Shown here in pieces: positions 18,582 through 26,650 of a stretch of DNA of 52,728 nt; the first letter of the stretch is position 1; each line of letters opens with the position of its first letter. Made by a program: the position numbers and the translations under genes. This DNA comes from an uncultured Clostridia bacterium (GTDB taxonomy: Bacteria > Bacillota > Clostridia > Christensenellales > UBA1242). The stretch is taken from positions 1 through 52,728 of the forward strand of contig CANPYI010000008.1 in NCBI GenBank assembly GCA_947588355.1, given 5' to 3'. The notes under the pieces are model-generated. The model was not told the DNA's origin and searched no databases. It saw nothing but the letters and a program-made list of their open reading frames with translations.

Positions 18582-18653
18582 ACAAACTCCGTTAAAACAT
18601 CAATTCAAAATTTTTTAGCAAATTTCCGACATTTAAATTTATCTCTCGCCCTT

Positions 18654-18682
18654 ATTATACACTTTCAGACAAATTTTAACAA
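18654..18682 (-). promoter_or_regulatory. Promoter of the giant gene
   Basis: On the minus strand TTGTTA (18682-18677), a 17-base spacer and a perfect TATAAT (18659-18654). Expected start near 18647 gives a 5' leader of about 66 bases. Confidence 0.65.
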
Positions 18683-18784
18683 GTAATTTTTATATTTTAA
18701 TATAAAAAGGCGATTTTTTTTGAAAAAGACACAAAATATCCTCAAAATCTGCAAAAGGTAACGGCGATTTAAATACAAATTCTC

Positions 18785-18814
18785 TTGACAATGCAACAGT
18801 TTTTGCCTTATAAT
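18785..18814 (+). promoter_or_regulatory. Promoter placing the start codon at +1 (leaderless)
   Basis: A perfect TTGACA at 18785-18790, an 18-base spacer and a perfect TATAAT at 18809-18814. Six bases later is the ATG at 18821, where transcription would be expected to begin. No Shine-Dalgarno sequence fits between. Confidence 0.8.
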
Positions 18815-18820
18815 TGCCCT

Positions 18821-19561
18821 ATGAAAAGAAAAAAATTAAACACAAACACCGAAAAGTGTAATTATCTCAACATTACAAACCGAAAATTAGGAAAACTTTA
18901 CAAGTACAGCGGTTATGATTTTTTGCCAAGCGACTTTGACATAAATCCCGAAAAAATAAAAGAGCGTTTGTATTTGAATGAAATGCAAGTTTCAAATATT
19001 TTTCCATCGTTTATTTCGGAAGAAAAAAAATATATGAAAAAATTCTTCAAAAATTCTTTGAAAAATATCAAAAAAATGCAAAAAAAAGATTTTTCAGATA
19101 TTTTTTCGCACGATTTTACGCAGAAACTTGAAATTTATTTGGATATGCGAAAAGAACTGACAAAAATTCTTCTGAAAGATTTTGGAAGTCAGTCTTTTGA
19201 CGAAGTTGCTATTTTTCAAGAGATACATAATTTGAATCCTGTTTTTGGCGAACTTTTGGAAGAAATGTATCAGCCAAAACTTGACGAAGATATGTTTGAA
19301 GATTTGGAAAACAAATACAACACTCTGTATCTTGAGAAAATCCAAAAACTTGAAAAGAAACAAACAAAGCGCAGAAAAAGACAAAAAACTGCCGAAACGG
19401 AACTTCAAAATGTCGAATCTTTGGACAGAAAAGTTCAAAAAATCGCAACTATAGCAAAAAAGGAAGAAAAAACAAAACAATCTATCCAAAAAATTGAGCA
19501 TATGAAAGAGGTCAAAACTGTAAAGGCACAAAACAAAAAAACTAGCAAGGAGAAGTCATGA
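18821..19561 (+). CDS. Hypothetical coiled-coil protein, 246 aa
   Basis: No family is recognised. The protein is very rich in Lys and Glu; roughly residues 155-246 (for example YLEKIQKLEKKQTKRRKRQK) look like a long charged coiled coil, and no membrane segment is seen. The ATG at 18821 is chosen because the upstream TTG at 18785 lies on the -35 box itself. The mRNA is predicted to be leaderless. The last four bases overlap the start of the ABC-F gene (ATGA at 19558-19561), so the two genes are one transcript and probably translationally coupled, which suggests, without proving, a ribosome-related role. Confidence 0.75.
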   Translation: MKRKKLNTNTEKCNYLNITNRKLGKLYKYSGYDFLPSDFDINPEKIKERLYLNEMQVSNIFPSFISEEKKYMKKFFKNSLKNIKKMQKKDFSDIFSHDFTQKLEIYLDMRKELTKILLKDFGSQSFDEVAIFQEIHNLNPVFGELLEEMYQPKLDEDMFEDLENKYNTLYLEKIQKLEKKQTKRRKRQKTAETELQNVESLDRKVQKIATIAKKEEKTKQSIQKIEHMKEVKTVKAQNKKTSKEKS

Positions 19562-21138
19562 TTCAAGCACTGAACGTGTCGCTGGCATTTGGCGGTCGAA
19601 AACTTTATAAAGATGTAAATTTGAAATTCACCAAAGGCAACTGTTACGGCATTATTGGTGCAAATGGCGCTGGAAAATCCACTTTTTTGAAAATTTTGAC
19701 GGGTGAAATTGAGCCAAACACCGGCGAAATTGTCATAACCCCAGGTGAAAGGATGTCTGTTTTGGAGCAAAATCAAAACAAATATGACAATGAAACTGTT
19801 TTGGACACTGTACTTCTTGGTCACAAGCGACTAATGGAAATTCAAAAGGAAAAAGACTTGTTGTATGCCAAGCCTGATTTTTCTGACGAAGACGGCATAA
19901 GAGCAGGAGAACTTGAAACAGAATTTGCCGAACTTGGCGGCTGGGAAGCAGACGGCGAGGCAAAATCACTTTTGCAAAATATGGGCGTTCCGGAAAGTTG
20001 CTTTTACGACCTTATGTCCACACTTGACGGCAAAGTGAAGGTGAAAGTTTTGTTGGCACAAGCCTTGTTTGGAAATCCAGATATTCTTATTCTTGATGAG
20101 CCAACAAACAACTTGGATTTCAAGACAATCAGATGGTTGGAAAACTTTTTATTGGATTTTGAAAACATAGTCATCATTGTTTCGCACAATCGACATTTTT
20201 TAAACAAAGTTTGCACTCATATTTGCGACGTTGACTTTGGCGAGATAAACATGTATCTTGGCAACTATGATTTTTGGTACGAAACAAGTCAACTTTTGGC
20301 ACGTCAAAGAAAAGACCAAAACAAAAAAACAGAAGAAAGGGCAAAAGAACTTAAGGATTTTATTGCACGATTCTCGGCAAACGCGTCAAAATCAAAACAA
20401 GCAACAAGCCGCAAGAAAGAGTTGGAAAAACTTACTATTGACGACTTTAAGCCTTCTTCACGCAAATATCCATATGTTGATTTTAAGTATGAACAAGAAA
20501 TCGGCAAGGAAATTTTGAAAGTTGAAGGTTTGTCCAAAAAAGGAATGTTCAAAAATTTGTCGTTCACTGTTGAACACGGCCAAAAAATCGTTTTTTTGTC
20601 GTCAAACTCGTTGGTTTTGACCACACTTTTCAATATTTTGGCAGGCAAAGAACAGCCTGACAGTGGCACAATACACTGGGGAAAAACAATCAAAGCGTCA
20701 TACTTGCCGCAAGACAATCGAGAATATTTTGACAACTGCCATCTGTCAATTGTTGACTGGCTCAGGCAGTTTTCCAAAGACAAAACAGAAAGTTTTGTGC
20801 GTGGTTGGCTGGGCAGAATGCTTTTTTCGGGTGAAGAAAGTTTGAAAGAGGTCAATGTGCTTTCCGGAGGAGAAAAAGTGCGTTGCATGTTGGCAAAACT
20901 TATGCTTGAAAGCGGAAACTTTTTGATTTTGGACGAGCCAACAAATCATCTTGACCTTGAAAGCATAACTTCGCTAAACAAAGGCATGACAAACTTTAAA
21001 GGACCTATGCTTTTTGCCACCGGCGACCAAGAAATTATTGAAACAGTGGCAAACAGAATTATTGATATAGTTGACGAAAACACAATTATTGACAAACAGA
21101 TGAGTTATGAAGAGTACATGGAAAAATTCAAGTCATAA
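19558..21138 (+). CDS. ABC-F ATPase of the YkpA/YbiT type
   Basis: ABC-F proteins carry two ATPase domains on one chain without membrane segments; many bind the ribosomal E site and modulate translation or antibiotic resistance. The 526-residue protein has an intact first P-loop (GANGAGKST, about residue 36), a first signature degraded to TLDGKVKVKV, Walker B ILILDEPTNNLD, a basic linker (FSANASKSKQATSRKK), a second P-loop without the lysine (SSNSLVLTT), an intact second signature LSGGEKVR and Walker B FLILDEPTNHLD. The switch histidine is present in domain 1 (VSHNRHF) but replaced by TGD in domain 2. Thus only one composite ATP site looks complete. The linker and overall pattern match YkpA/YbiT relatives. 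GGAG precedes the ATG, which overlaps the upstream stop. Confidence 0.93.
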   Translation: MIQALNVSLAFGGRKLYKDVNLKFTKGNCYGIIGANGAGKSTFLKILTGEIEPNTGEIVITPGERMSVLEQNQNKYDNETVLDTVLLGHKRLMEIQKEKDLLYAKPDFSDEDGIRAGELETEFAELGGWEADGEAKSLLQNMGVPESCFYDLMSTLDGKVKVKVLLAQALFGNPDILILDEPTNNLDFKTIRWLENFLLDFENIVIIVSHNRHFLNKVCTHICDVDFGEINMYLGNYDFWYETSQLLARQRKDQNKKTEERAKELKDFIARFSANASKSKQATSRKKELEKLTIDDFKPSSRKYPYVDFKYEQEIGKEILKVEGLSKKGMFKNLSFTVEHGQKIVFLSSNSLVLTTLFNILAGKEQPDSGTIHWGKTIKASYLPQDNREYFDNCHLSIVDWLRQFSKDKTESFVRGWLGRMLFSGEESLKEVNVLSGGEKVRCMLAKLMLESGNFLILDEPTNHLDLESITSLNKGMTNFKGPMLFATGDQEIIETVANRIIDIVDENTIIDKQMSYEEYMEKFKS

Positions 21139-21140
21139 AC

Positions 21141-21175
21141 AAAAATCCACGGCGAAAACCGTGGATTTTTTATTT
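21141..21175 (+). terminator. Bidirectional terminator
   Basis: AAAAATCCACGG (21141-21152) pairs with CCGTGGATTTTT (21159-21170), with A and T tracts on both sides. It ends the ABC-F transcript and can also end the converging minus-strand gene, whose stop codon (21172-21170) lies within it. Confidence 0.85.
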
Positions 21176-21622
21176 TTCTCTTGTAGGATTTTTTGATGAC
21201 TTTTGTACTTTGTAATTTTTTATATTCTCGCCACCTTTTGCTATGTCAAAAGAAACCTTGCCTTGTATTTCTCCAAAAGTTGTAAAGTTTCCTTTTACAA
21301 AATTGCCTTGCTCGTCTGTTTGCATGGTCAATATTGTTTTTGGATAGGCAATTTTGATTCCGTCATATACTCTGAGATTTTCCAAAGTGTAACCTTGTGG
21401 AGTTTTTTCAAGTTTCAAAATCTCCGAAACCATCTTTATGTTTTTTCTTCCAACAGCAGGACCGTTGACATCTCTTGTCATTCTCAAACAATTGCCATTG
21501 CAAAAAACTCGTGTGGGTTGAAAAAATTCCACAGTCTTTGCAAACGACTGAATCTCCATGACATCGCTTTGCATCATCAAATCTTTGATTTTGTTTAATG
21601 TATCCTTCATTTTGTTTACCAT
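21170..21622 (-). CDS. Hypothetical protein, 150 aa
   Basis: I do not recognise a family. The protein begins MVNKMKDTLNKIKDLMMQ, has a cysteine pair in VFCNGNCLRM and ends in a basic tail; no signal peptide or membrane segment is visible. An ATG further upstream in the same frame is rejected because AAGGTGG sits about 6 bases before the ATG at 21622 and the promoter -10 box lies just upstream. The stop codon lies inside the shared terminator with the ABC-F gene. Confidence 0.7.
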   Translation of the reverse strand: MVNKMKDTLNKIKDLMMQSDVMEIQSFAKTVEFFQPTRVFCNGNCLRMTRDVNGPAVGRKNIKMVSEILKLEKTPQGYTLENLRVYDGIKIAYPKTILTMQTDEQGNFVKGNFTTFGEIQGKVSFDIAKGGENIKNYKVQKSSKNPTREK

Positions 21623-21650
21623 AGTAACCACCTTTTGTACTTGAGTTTTC

Positions 21651-21679
21651 ATTATAATATATTCAAAACAATTTTGCAA
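21651..21679 (-). promoter_or_regulatory. Promoter of the 150-aa hypothetical gene
   Basis: On the minus strand TTGCAA (21679-21674), a 17-base spacer and TATAAT (21656-21651), with a leader of about 22 bases that holds the ribosome binding site. Confidence 0.65.
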
Positions 21680-21717
21680 GACCAAAAGCATAAAAAAATA
21701 AAATTTTTGTTGTTTTG

Positions 21718-21746
21718 TTGACTTTTTTTTAGATTTACTATACTAT
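21718..21746 (+). promoter_or_regulatory. Promoter of the glyS T-box leader
   Basis: TTGACT at 21718-21723, a 17-base spacer and TACTAT at 21741-21746. Expected start near 21753, just before the basal stem of the T-box. Confidence 0.6.
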
Positions 21747-21756
21747 ATAGCATAGG

Positions 21757-21891
21757 TTGTGACGGAATTGGCAACTCCCGAGCCTGACGCTTGTCGGCGT
21801 AAAGACATAATGAAGGTGAGTTTTCACAAAATAGGGTGGAACAGCGGTTTGAAAGGTCGCCCCTATGCAAAAGATGCATGGGGCTTTTTTA
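21757..21891 (+). promoter_or_regulatory. T-box riboswitch (glycine) upstream of glyS
   Basis: A T-box senses uncharged tRNA and permits read-through of a terminator. The T-box sequence AGGGTGGAACAGCGG at 21833-21847 is close to consensus, and its TGGA would pair with the UCCA end expected of tRNA-Gly. The terminator is GCCCCTATGCA (21859-21869) against TGCATGGGGC (21875-21884) followed by a T run. Stem I appears to be closed by TTGTGA (21757-21762) and TCACAA (21824-21829), with a candidate GGU specifier at 21815-21817 preceded by GAA. The stem I region is only about 73 bases, shorter than usual, with a small apical hairpin at 21782-21798. The specifier assignment is inference. Confidence 0.88.
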
Positions 21892-21933
21892 TGTCCCGCA
21901 CTCTGCAGAATATGTTTTGAAAGGAGAAAAAGA

Positions 21934-23313
21934 ATGGAAGAAAAACAGAAAGTGACAATGGACAAGATTGTAAATTTGTGCAAAAACAGAGGATTTATCT
22001 TTCCCGGAAGTGATATTTATGGTGGAATGGGCAACACGTGGGACTACGGTCCAATTGGTGTGGAACTTAAAAACAACATAAAGCGCGCTTGGTGGAAGAG
22101 GTTTGTTCAGGAAAGTCCAAACACTTACGGTGTGGACGCGGCAATTTTGATGAATCCAAAGGTGTGGGACGCAAGTGGTCACACGCAAAATTTTTCCGAT
22201 CCAAAAATGGATTGCAAGTCATGTAAGGAGCGTTTTCGTGCCGACAATTTGATTGAAGAGCATTCTCATGGCAATGTCTCTGCCGAGGGCATGACAAACG
22301 AACAAATGGAAAAATATATTGCGGACAACAAAGTCAAATGCCCGCATTGTGGCAACTTTAATTGGACGCCAATACGTCAGTTTAAACTTATGTTTGAAAC
22401 TTCGCGCGGCACTGTTGACGGCGAAAAGGACATAGTTTATCTTCGTCCAGAAACTTGTCAAGGCGAATATGTAAACTTTCTTAATGTGCAACGTTCTATG
22501 CGTGCAAAAGTTCCGTTTGCTATCGCTCAAATTGGCAAAAGTTTTCGAAATGAAATCACTCCTGGAAATTTTATTTTCCGCACAATAGAATTTGAGCAGA
22601 TGGAACTTCAGATGTTTTGCCGTGAAGAAAATTCCTTTGAAGCATATGAAAATTACAAAAAACAAGCACAGCAGTTTTTGCTTGACCTTAATATCTGCCC
22701 CGAGCATCTGAAATTTCATGACCATGAAAAATTGGCATTTTATGCAAAAGCGGCTTGCGACATTTTCTATCTTTTTCCTATGGGTTGGAACGAGTTGAAC
22801 GGCATACATCACCGCTCTACGCACGACCTTTCCCGCCATCAAGAATTTTCTGGCAAAAGTATGGCATATCTTGACCCCGTGACCAACGAAAAGTTTATTC
22901 CAACTGTCGTGGAATATTCCATCGGTGCCGATCGTTTGGTGCTTGCCATTCTGTGTGAAGCATATGACGAAGAAACCTTGGAAGGTGGAGACACTCGTGT
23001 TGTTATGCACTTTCACCCTGCCCTTGCCCCTTTTAAAGTGGCTATTCTTCCGCTTCAAAAAAATCTCAGCGAAAAAGCACGTGAAGTTTATGCTTTGCTT
23101 TCAAAACAGTTTATGTGCGAATATGACGAGGCAGGCTCTATTGGAAAGCGCTATCGCCGAGAAGACGAGATTGGAACGCCTTACTGTGTGACGGTTGATT
23201 TTGACTCGCTTGAAGATGACACAGTCACCGTTCGAGACCGTGACAGCATGAAACAAGAGCGTGTAAAAATTGATGATTTGACTGATTATATCGCCAAACG
23301 AATAACATTTTAA
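21934..23313 (+). CDS. glyS: Glycyl-tRNA synthetase, single-chain dimeric type
   Basis: This class II enzyme charges tRNA-Gly with glycine using ATP in the cytoplasm. At 459 residues it is the alpha2 type also found in archaea, eukaryotes and many low-GC Gram-positives, not the alpha2-beta2 GlyQ/GlyS type. Visible marks are GFIFPGSDIYGG at the N terminus, two CxxC pairs (CKSC and CPHC) that may bind zinc, the motif 2 block FRNEITPGNFIFRTIEFEQM, and motif 3 YSIGADRLVLAIL; the C-terminal anticodon-binding domain follows. The ATG at 21934 has AAGGAG seven bases upstream; an in-frame ATG at 21865 would lie inside the T-box terminator. Expression should be controlled by the T-box leader. Confidence 0.97.
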   Translation: MEEKQKVTMDKIVNLCKNRGFIFPGSDIYGGMGNTWDYGPIGVELKNNIKRAWWKRFVQESPNTYGVDAAILMNPKVWDASGHTQNFSDPKMDCKSCKERFRADNLIEEHSHGNVSAEGMTNEQMEKYIADNKVKCPHCGNFNWTPIRQFKLMFETSRGTVDGEKDIVYLRPETCQGEYVNFLNVQRSMRAKVPFAIAQIGKSFRNEITPGNFIFRTIEFEQMELQMFCREENSFEAYENYKKQAQQFLLDLNICPEHLKFHDHEKLAFYAKAACDIFYLFPMGWNELNGIHHRSTHDLSRHQEFSGKSMAYLDPVTNEKFIPTVVEYSIGADRLVLAILCEAYDEETLEGGDTRVVMHFHPALAPFKVAILPLQKNLSEKAREVYALLSKQFMCEYDEAGSIGKRYRREDEIGTPYCVTVDFDSLEDDTVTVRDRDSMKQERVKIDDLTDYIAKRITF

Positions 23314-23320
23314 ACATAAA

Positions 23321-23350
23321 AAAACACCCTCAAACGAGAGTGTTTTTTTT
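23321..23350 (+). terminator. Terminator of glyS, probably bidirectional
   Basis: AAAACACCCTC (23321-23331) pairs with GAGAGTGTTTT (23336-23346), with one C/A mismatch, four-base loop and T run to 23350. A tract on the other side would serve the converging small gene. Confidence 0.8.
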
Positions 23351-23358
23351 CTAGACAA

Positions 23359-23592
23359 TTAGTCAATCCAGATAACTTTGCCAATAACAAGAAGTGTGAT
23401 GATATCAACAACCCAAATAATTGCTGGGCAGAAGAACAACATCAAAATTCCAAGCACGATGCCAAGAACATTTTTCTTGTCGATAGAACGGCAAAGACGA
23501 TAAATTGCCCAGCAAATGTCAAGAACTGGCAAAGCCAAAATAATCTTAACGATAAGTGGGAAATTGTCAAATGTCTTAATGATATCCTTCAT
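23359..23592 (-). CDS. Small membrane protein, 77 aa
   Basis: The product has two hydrophobic segments (about residues 13-32 and 41-73, the latter long enough to make one or two helices) joined by a short charged stretch RLCRSIDKKN. I do not recognise a family; it resembles small integral membrane proteins of the PLDc_N or Pmp3 size class, but without their diagnostic motifs. AAGGAG stands eight bases before the ATG, and a good promoter lies upstream, so it is very likely expressed as its own unit. Confidence 0.75.
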   Translation of the reverse strand: MKDIIKTFDNFPLIVKIILALPVLDICWAIYRLCRSIDKKNVLGIVLGILMLFFCPAIIWVVDIITLLVIGKVIWID

Positions 23593-23638
23593 CTCTAATT
23601 CTCCTTTTAAATAAATTTGTAATCTTTGTTACACTTTA

Positions 23639-23667
23639 ATTTTAGATGTTAAAATCAAAAATGTCAA
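23639..23667 (-). promoter_or_regulatory. Promoter of the 77-aa membrane protein gene
   Basis: On the minus strand a perfect TTGACA (23667-23662), a 17-base spacer and TAAAAT (23644-23639), with a leader of about 40 bases. Confidence 0.65.
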
Positions 23668-23795
23668 CAATTTCAACAAAATTATATATGTTTTTTAAAA
23701 TTTTTCTATGCATAAAGTAAAATTCGTTTGTTGTCACAATTTGTCTTATGAATTTAAATAAAAAAATGACACAAACTTTACCTGAGGAGGAAAAT

Positions 23796-23972
23796 ATGGA
23801 AGAAGAACTCAACAGTGGTGTACGTTGCAATGTCAAAACTTGCGTCTACAATGAAAAAGGCTGCAACTGCAACAAACTTGTGATAGATGTTTCGCAAGGA
23901 GACGGACAGCCTATGCCAAACGGCGAAAAAGCACACTTTTGCAAAAGTTTTATAGAAAAAGACCTTGACTAA
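23796..23972 (+). CDS. DUF1540 small cysteine-rich protein
   Basis: This 58-residue protein carries a DUF1540-like pattern: VRCNVKTCVYNEKGCNCNKL followed by IDV, with a final cysteine in HFCKSF. Such proteins are common in low-GC Gram-positives; their function is unknown and metal binding is only suspected from the cysteines. The ATG at 23796 is chosen because GAGGAGG lies about 7 bases upstream; an in-frame ATG at 23748 has no ribosome binding site. The stop codon falls in the loop of the terminator hairpin. Confidence 0.85.
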   Translation: MEEELNSGVRCNVKTCVYNEKGCNCNKLVIDVSQGDGQPMPNGEKAHFCKSFIEKDLD

Positions 23973-23983
23973 AGGTCTTTTTT
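23957..23983 (+). terminator. Bidirectional terminator overlapping two stop codons
   Basis: AAAAGACCTT (23957-23966) pairs with AAGGTCTTTT (23972-23981). The loop contains the start of the TAA of the DUF1540 gene, and the T run holds the stop of the converging peptidase gene (23984-23982). Confidence 0.8.
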
Positions 23984-24707
23984 AGTGAAACAAATGTTCT
24001 TTTCGTGTCAGCATCGTCCAAGAAAGCATTGTTCTTATCAATGTTGCCCAGTAAGTCAATCGGGCGGAATTTAATAGATCTTGGCACAATTTCAATTCAT
24101 CTTCCGACAAGATTTGCCCCAGAAATTCCAAAGCAAAATCAGAAGCCTGGCGCTCAATTTTTATTTCCTTCCACTTTAAGAATATTGCAAACAAAAATAT
24201 CACGAAACTTGCAACAAGCCCCACAGCCCCTGCAACAAGAAAATAAATCTGAGACAACACTTGAAATGCCCAAAGTGCAAGCAGCACAGCACCAACAATA
24301 AAAAGTGGCATAAAAAACAGTCCACATATTCGTCCCGTCTTTCGCAAACGCCAAAATTTTCGTAAAATATCGGTTGTATCTTGCCTTGCATGACCAAGTT
24401 CGTGCGAAACTATTGCAAGCGATGCCAAACTGTTGGAATTCATAGTTTTGTCTGATAGTGCCACAATCCCGCCGCCATAATGATCATCATATTCTTGACA
24501 TCTTGCCACTTGAAGTCTACCCGAAAAATATGTCTTGTTGACCGCATTCACATAGTCCAAAGTCCTTGCACCATATGAATTTGGAATTTGGTCAATTTTT
24601 TTTAATTTTTCGTTGTAATTTTCAAAGGAAAAACTTGCCACTGCAAGCGCAAGGCAAAGCAAAATTCCAAGTCCAACAACAACTCCAACAATAATCCATG
24701 TCCACAT
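23982..24707 (-). CDS. YugP-like membrane zinc metallopeptidase
   Basis: The 241-residue protein matches the neutral zinc metallopeptidase family that includes Bacillus YugP. The catalytic HExxH motif is HELGH in AIVSHELGHARQD, and a likely third ligand is the glutamate in EIKIERQASDFAL. An N-terminal membrane segment spans about residues 4-24, and two more hydrophobic segments lie between the HExxH motif and the third ligand, as in relatives. GGGIVALSD precedes the active site. The start ATG has no Shine-Dalgarno sequence; a -10 box ends exactly six bases upstream, so the mRNA is predicted to be leaderless. The substrate is unknown. Confidence 0.88.
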   Translation of the reverse strand: MWTWIIVGVVVGLGILLCLALAVASFSFENYNEKLKKIDQIPNSYGARTLDYVNAVNKTYFSGRLQVARCQEYDDHYGGGIVALSDKTMNSNSLASLAIVSHELGHARQDTTDILRKFWRLRKTGRICGLFFMPLFIVGAVLLALWAFQVLSQIYFLVAGAVGLVASFVIFLFAIFLKWKEIKIERQASDFALEFLGQILSEDELKLCQDLLNSARLTYWATLIRTMLSWTMLTRKEHLFH

Positions 24708-24713
24708 ATTTAC

Positions 24714-24743
24714 ATTTTACATCTTTTTTCAGTTTTCTTGCAA
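24714..24743 (-). promoter_or_regulatory. Leaderless promoter of the YugP-like gene
   Basis: On the minus strand TTGCAA (24743-24738), an 18-base spacer, TAAAAT (24719-24714), six bases GTAAAT and then the ATG at 24707. Confidence 0.7.
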
Positions 24744-24754
24744 CTTTTTTTACT

Positions 24755-26650
24755 TTATGTCACCAAAAGCACAGTGTCGCCCTTGTATAGATGTGTGCCC
24801 GCCGGCGGAAGTTGTCGCAAAATTATTCCCCCGTCTCCATCAATCTCATAGTTTAAGCCGGCATTTCGAAGCATAATCATCGCATCAGCAAGGCTGTAGC
24901 CGGTCACTTGCGGCATAAATGTTTCTTCAAGCACAACACTTTCATCATCTTTTGGCATGTCGTAAAACTCGAAAAGTTGTTGGAAAAACTGTTTGCCATA
25001 TGGCGCTGCCACAAGCGAGCCATAATAAACTCCGGCACCAGGCTCGTCAACAAGAATCATAAAAAGATAATCAGGGTTGTCCGCCGGATATGTTCCGATA
25101 AAACTCGAAATATATTTTCCTTGTGCAATTGCACCTGTTTCACCATACTTTTGCGCTGTTCCTGTTTTACCGCCAACATTGTATCCTTCCACAAAAGTAA
25201 AGTCTTTTTGCTTGTTTTCTGCATGTTGCAAAAGATAGTTGACCGTGGCGCTTGTCTTTTCGGATATAATTCTTTTTGTTGTCACTTGCGGTGAGTATGT
25301 GATGTTGCCATTTGTATCAACAATTTGTTTTATCACTGTTGGAGTTTTCCAAACTCCTCCACCCGTTATTCCTGCAACTATAGACAAAAGTTGAATTGGT
25401 GTCACTGCGATGGCATGGCCAAAGCCCATACGTGCAAGGTCAACAGTTTTGACATTTTTCTTTGGCATGACAATTCCTCCGCTTTCACCCTTGATTGTAA
25501 TGCCCGTTTTTGTGCCAAGACCAAATTTTTGCATATAGTCATAAAATCTGTCAACTCCAAGCCTGAGCGCCAAATCCATAAAACAACAGTTGCAAGAATT
25601 TGCAAATGCTTCCACAAGATTTTGACTGCCGTGTCCTATGCTTTTCCAACATTTGATTCGCTGACCGTCAATCACACGAAATCCCGGACAATAAAATCTG
25701 TCGTCAAGATGCACAACTCCTGCCTCGAGTGCGGCCGCAACGGTCAATATCTTGAAAGTACTGCCCGGCTCATAAGTGTCAGTGACCGCTTTCATTTTGG
25801 ATTGTTCAAAAAGGGTGGCAAGGTCGCTGCGGGGCGGCTCGTTAAGGTCAAAACTCGGCTTTGAAGAAATTGCCAGCACTTCACTTGTTTTTGCGTTCAT
25901 GACAATTCCGGTCACTGCCTTTGCTTTTTGTTCTGTGTACGCCTGCTGCAAAACTCTTTCAAGCAAAATTTGAATTTTGCTGTTTGCCGTCAAAGTGACG
26001 TCATTCCCTGCCGTGCCACTGAGATAATATCTCAAACTTCCGCCAATTTCCTTGCCTTGCAAGTCGCTTTGCACATAAGAATAGCCGTCAATCCCCCTCA
26101 AATAGTCATTCAGATATGCTTCCAAGCCAGACTGACCGACATTGTCAACAGATGAAAAACCAAGAAGTTGCGTCATAAGATTGCCATAAACATAATATCT
26201 TCCAACATTTTCTGTCAAAAAAATGCCATCAAGTTTAAGGTCATATATCTTTTGTGCCAAATCGCCTTCAACTTGCATTTTTATCAAAACCTCGGAGATG
26301 TTTTTGCGCGAAACTTTTTGCAAAGTTTTGTCATAGTCAAGTTCCAAAAGTTGACTTAAGGCAGCTGCAACTTGCTGCGGCTGTTTCACCTCTCTGCCAC
26401 GCACATAAACATCATAGGTTGTGTAAGAAACTGCCAAACTGTCGCCTGTGACATCAAAAAACTTCCCGCGCGGAGCGGTCAAAGAAAGGTCTCTCGTCCA
26501 CTGGTCAGTGGCTTTTATTTGCAAACTTTTTCCTTGTATGATTTGTACAACAAAAAGCCTGACACTCAGGCTTAATACAACAAAAACAAGCACCAAAAAC
26601 ACTGCTTTGATGCGCTTTTGTAGGGAATGTAGGGTGTAAGGTTTTTGCAT
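24755..26650 (-). CDS. Class B penicillin-binding protein with PASTA domain (FtsI/SpoVD-like)
   Basis: The enzyme cross-links peptidoglycan peptides, here probably at the division septum. The 631 residues comprise one N-terminal membrane anchor (about 11-34), a dimerisation region (TAPRGKFFDVTGDSLAVSYT), and a transpeptidase domain with the serine motif STFK (EPGSTFKILT), SCN in ANSCNCCFMD and the KTG triad in GGKTGTAQ. A single PASTA domain (PQVTGYSLADAMIMLRNAGL) ends the protein. GGAGG lies upstream, and the ATG follows immediately after the TAA of the ftsL-like gene, so the two are coupled. Position after rsmH and the ftsL-like gene supports FtsI; a SpoVD role is not excluded. Confidence 0.93.
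   Translation of the reverse strand: MQKPYTLHSLQKRIKAVFLVLVFVVLSLSVRLFVVQIIQGKSLQIKATDQWTRDLSLTAPRGKFFDVTGDSLAVSYTTYDVYVRGREVKQPQQVAAALSQLLELDYDKTLQKVSRKNISEVLIKMQVEGDLAQKIYDLKLDGIFLTENVGRYYVYGNLMTQLLGFSSVDNVGQSGLEAYLNDYLRGIDGYSYVQSDLQGKEIGGSLRYYLSGTAGNDVTLTANSKIQILLERVLQQAYTEQKAKAVTGIVMNAKTSEVLAISSKPSFDLNEPPRSDLATLFEQSKMKAVTDTYEPGSTFKILTVAAALEAGVVHLDDRFYCPGFRVIDGQRIKCWKSIGHGSQNLVEAFANSCNCCFMDLALRLGVDRFYDYMQKFGLGTKTGITIKGESGGIVMPKKNVKTVDLARMGFGHAIAVTPIQLLSIVAGITGGGVWKTPTVIKQIVDTNGNITYSPQVTTKRIISEKTSATVNYLLQHAENKQKDFTFVEGYNVGGKTGTAQKYGETGAIAQGKYISSFIGTYPADNPDYLFMILVDEPGAGVYYGSLVAAPYGKQFFQQLFEFYDMPKDDESVVLEETFMPQVTGYSLADAMIMLRNAGLNYEIDGDGGIILRQLPPAGTHLYKGDTVLLVT

Noticed and set aside
18785-18820. 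In-frame TTG and ATG starts upstream of 18821
   Set aside because: The TTG coincides with the -35 box TTGACA, and the following ATG lies within the promoter spacer, so neither can be transcribed from this promoter.
21761-21805. Resemblance of GACGGAATTGGCA to the D-arm region of long-arm tRNAs
   Set aside because: No acceptor stem or anticodon arm can be built; the sequence is explained by the T-box leader.
21865-21933. Upstream in-frame ATG for glyS
   Set aside because: It lies within the T-box terminator hairpin; AAGGAG and the family N terminus support the ATG at 21934.
22219-23058. Long minus-strand open frame opposite glyS
   Set aside because: Antisense shadow of glyS; the sequence has no domain and an implausible composition.
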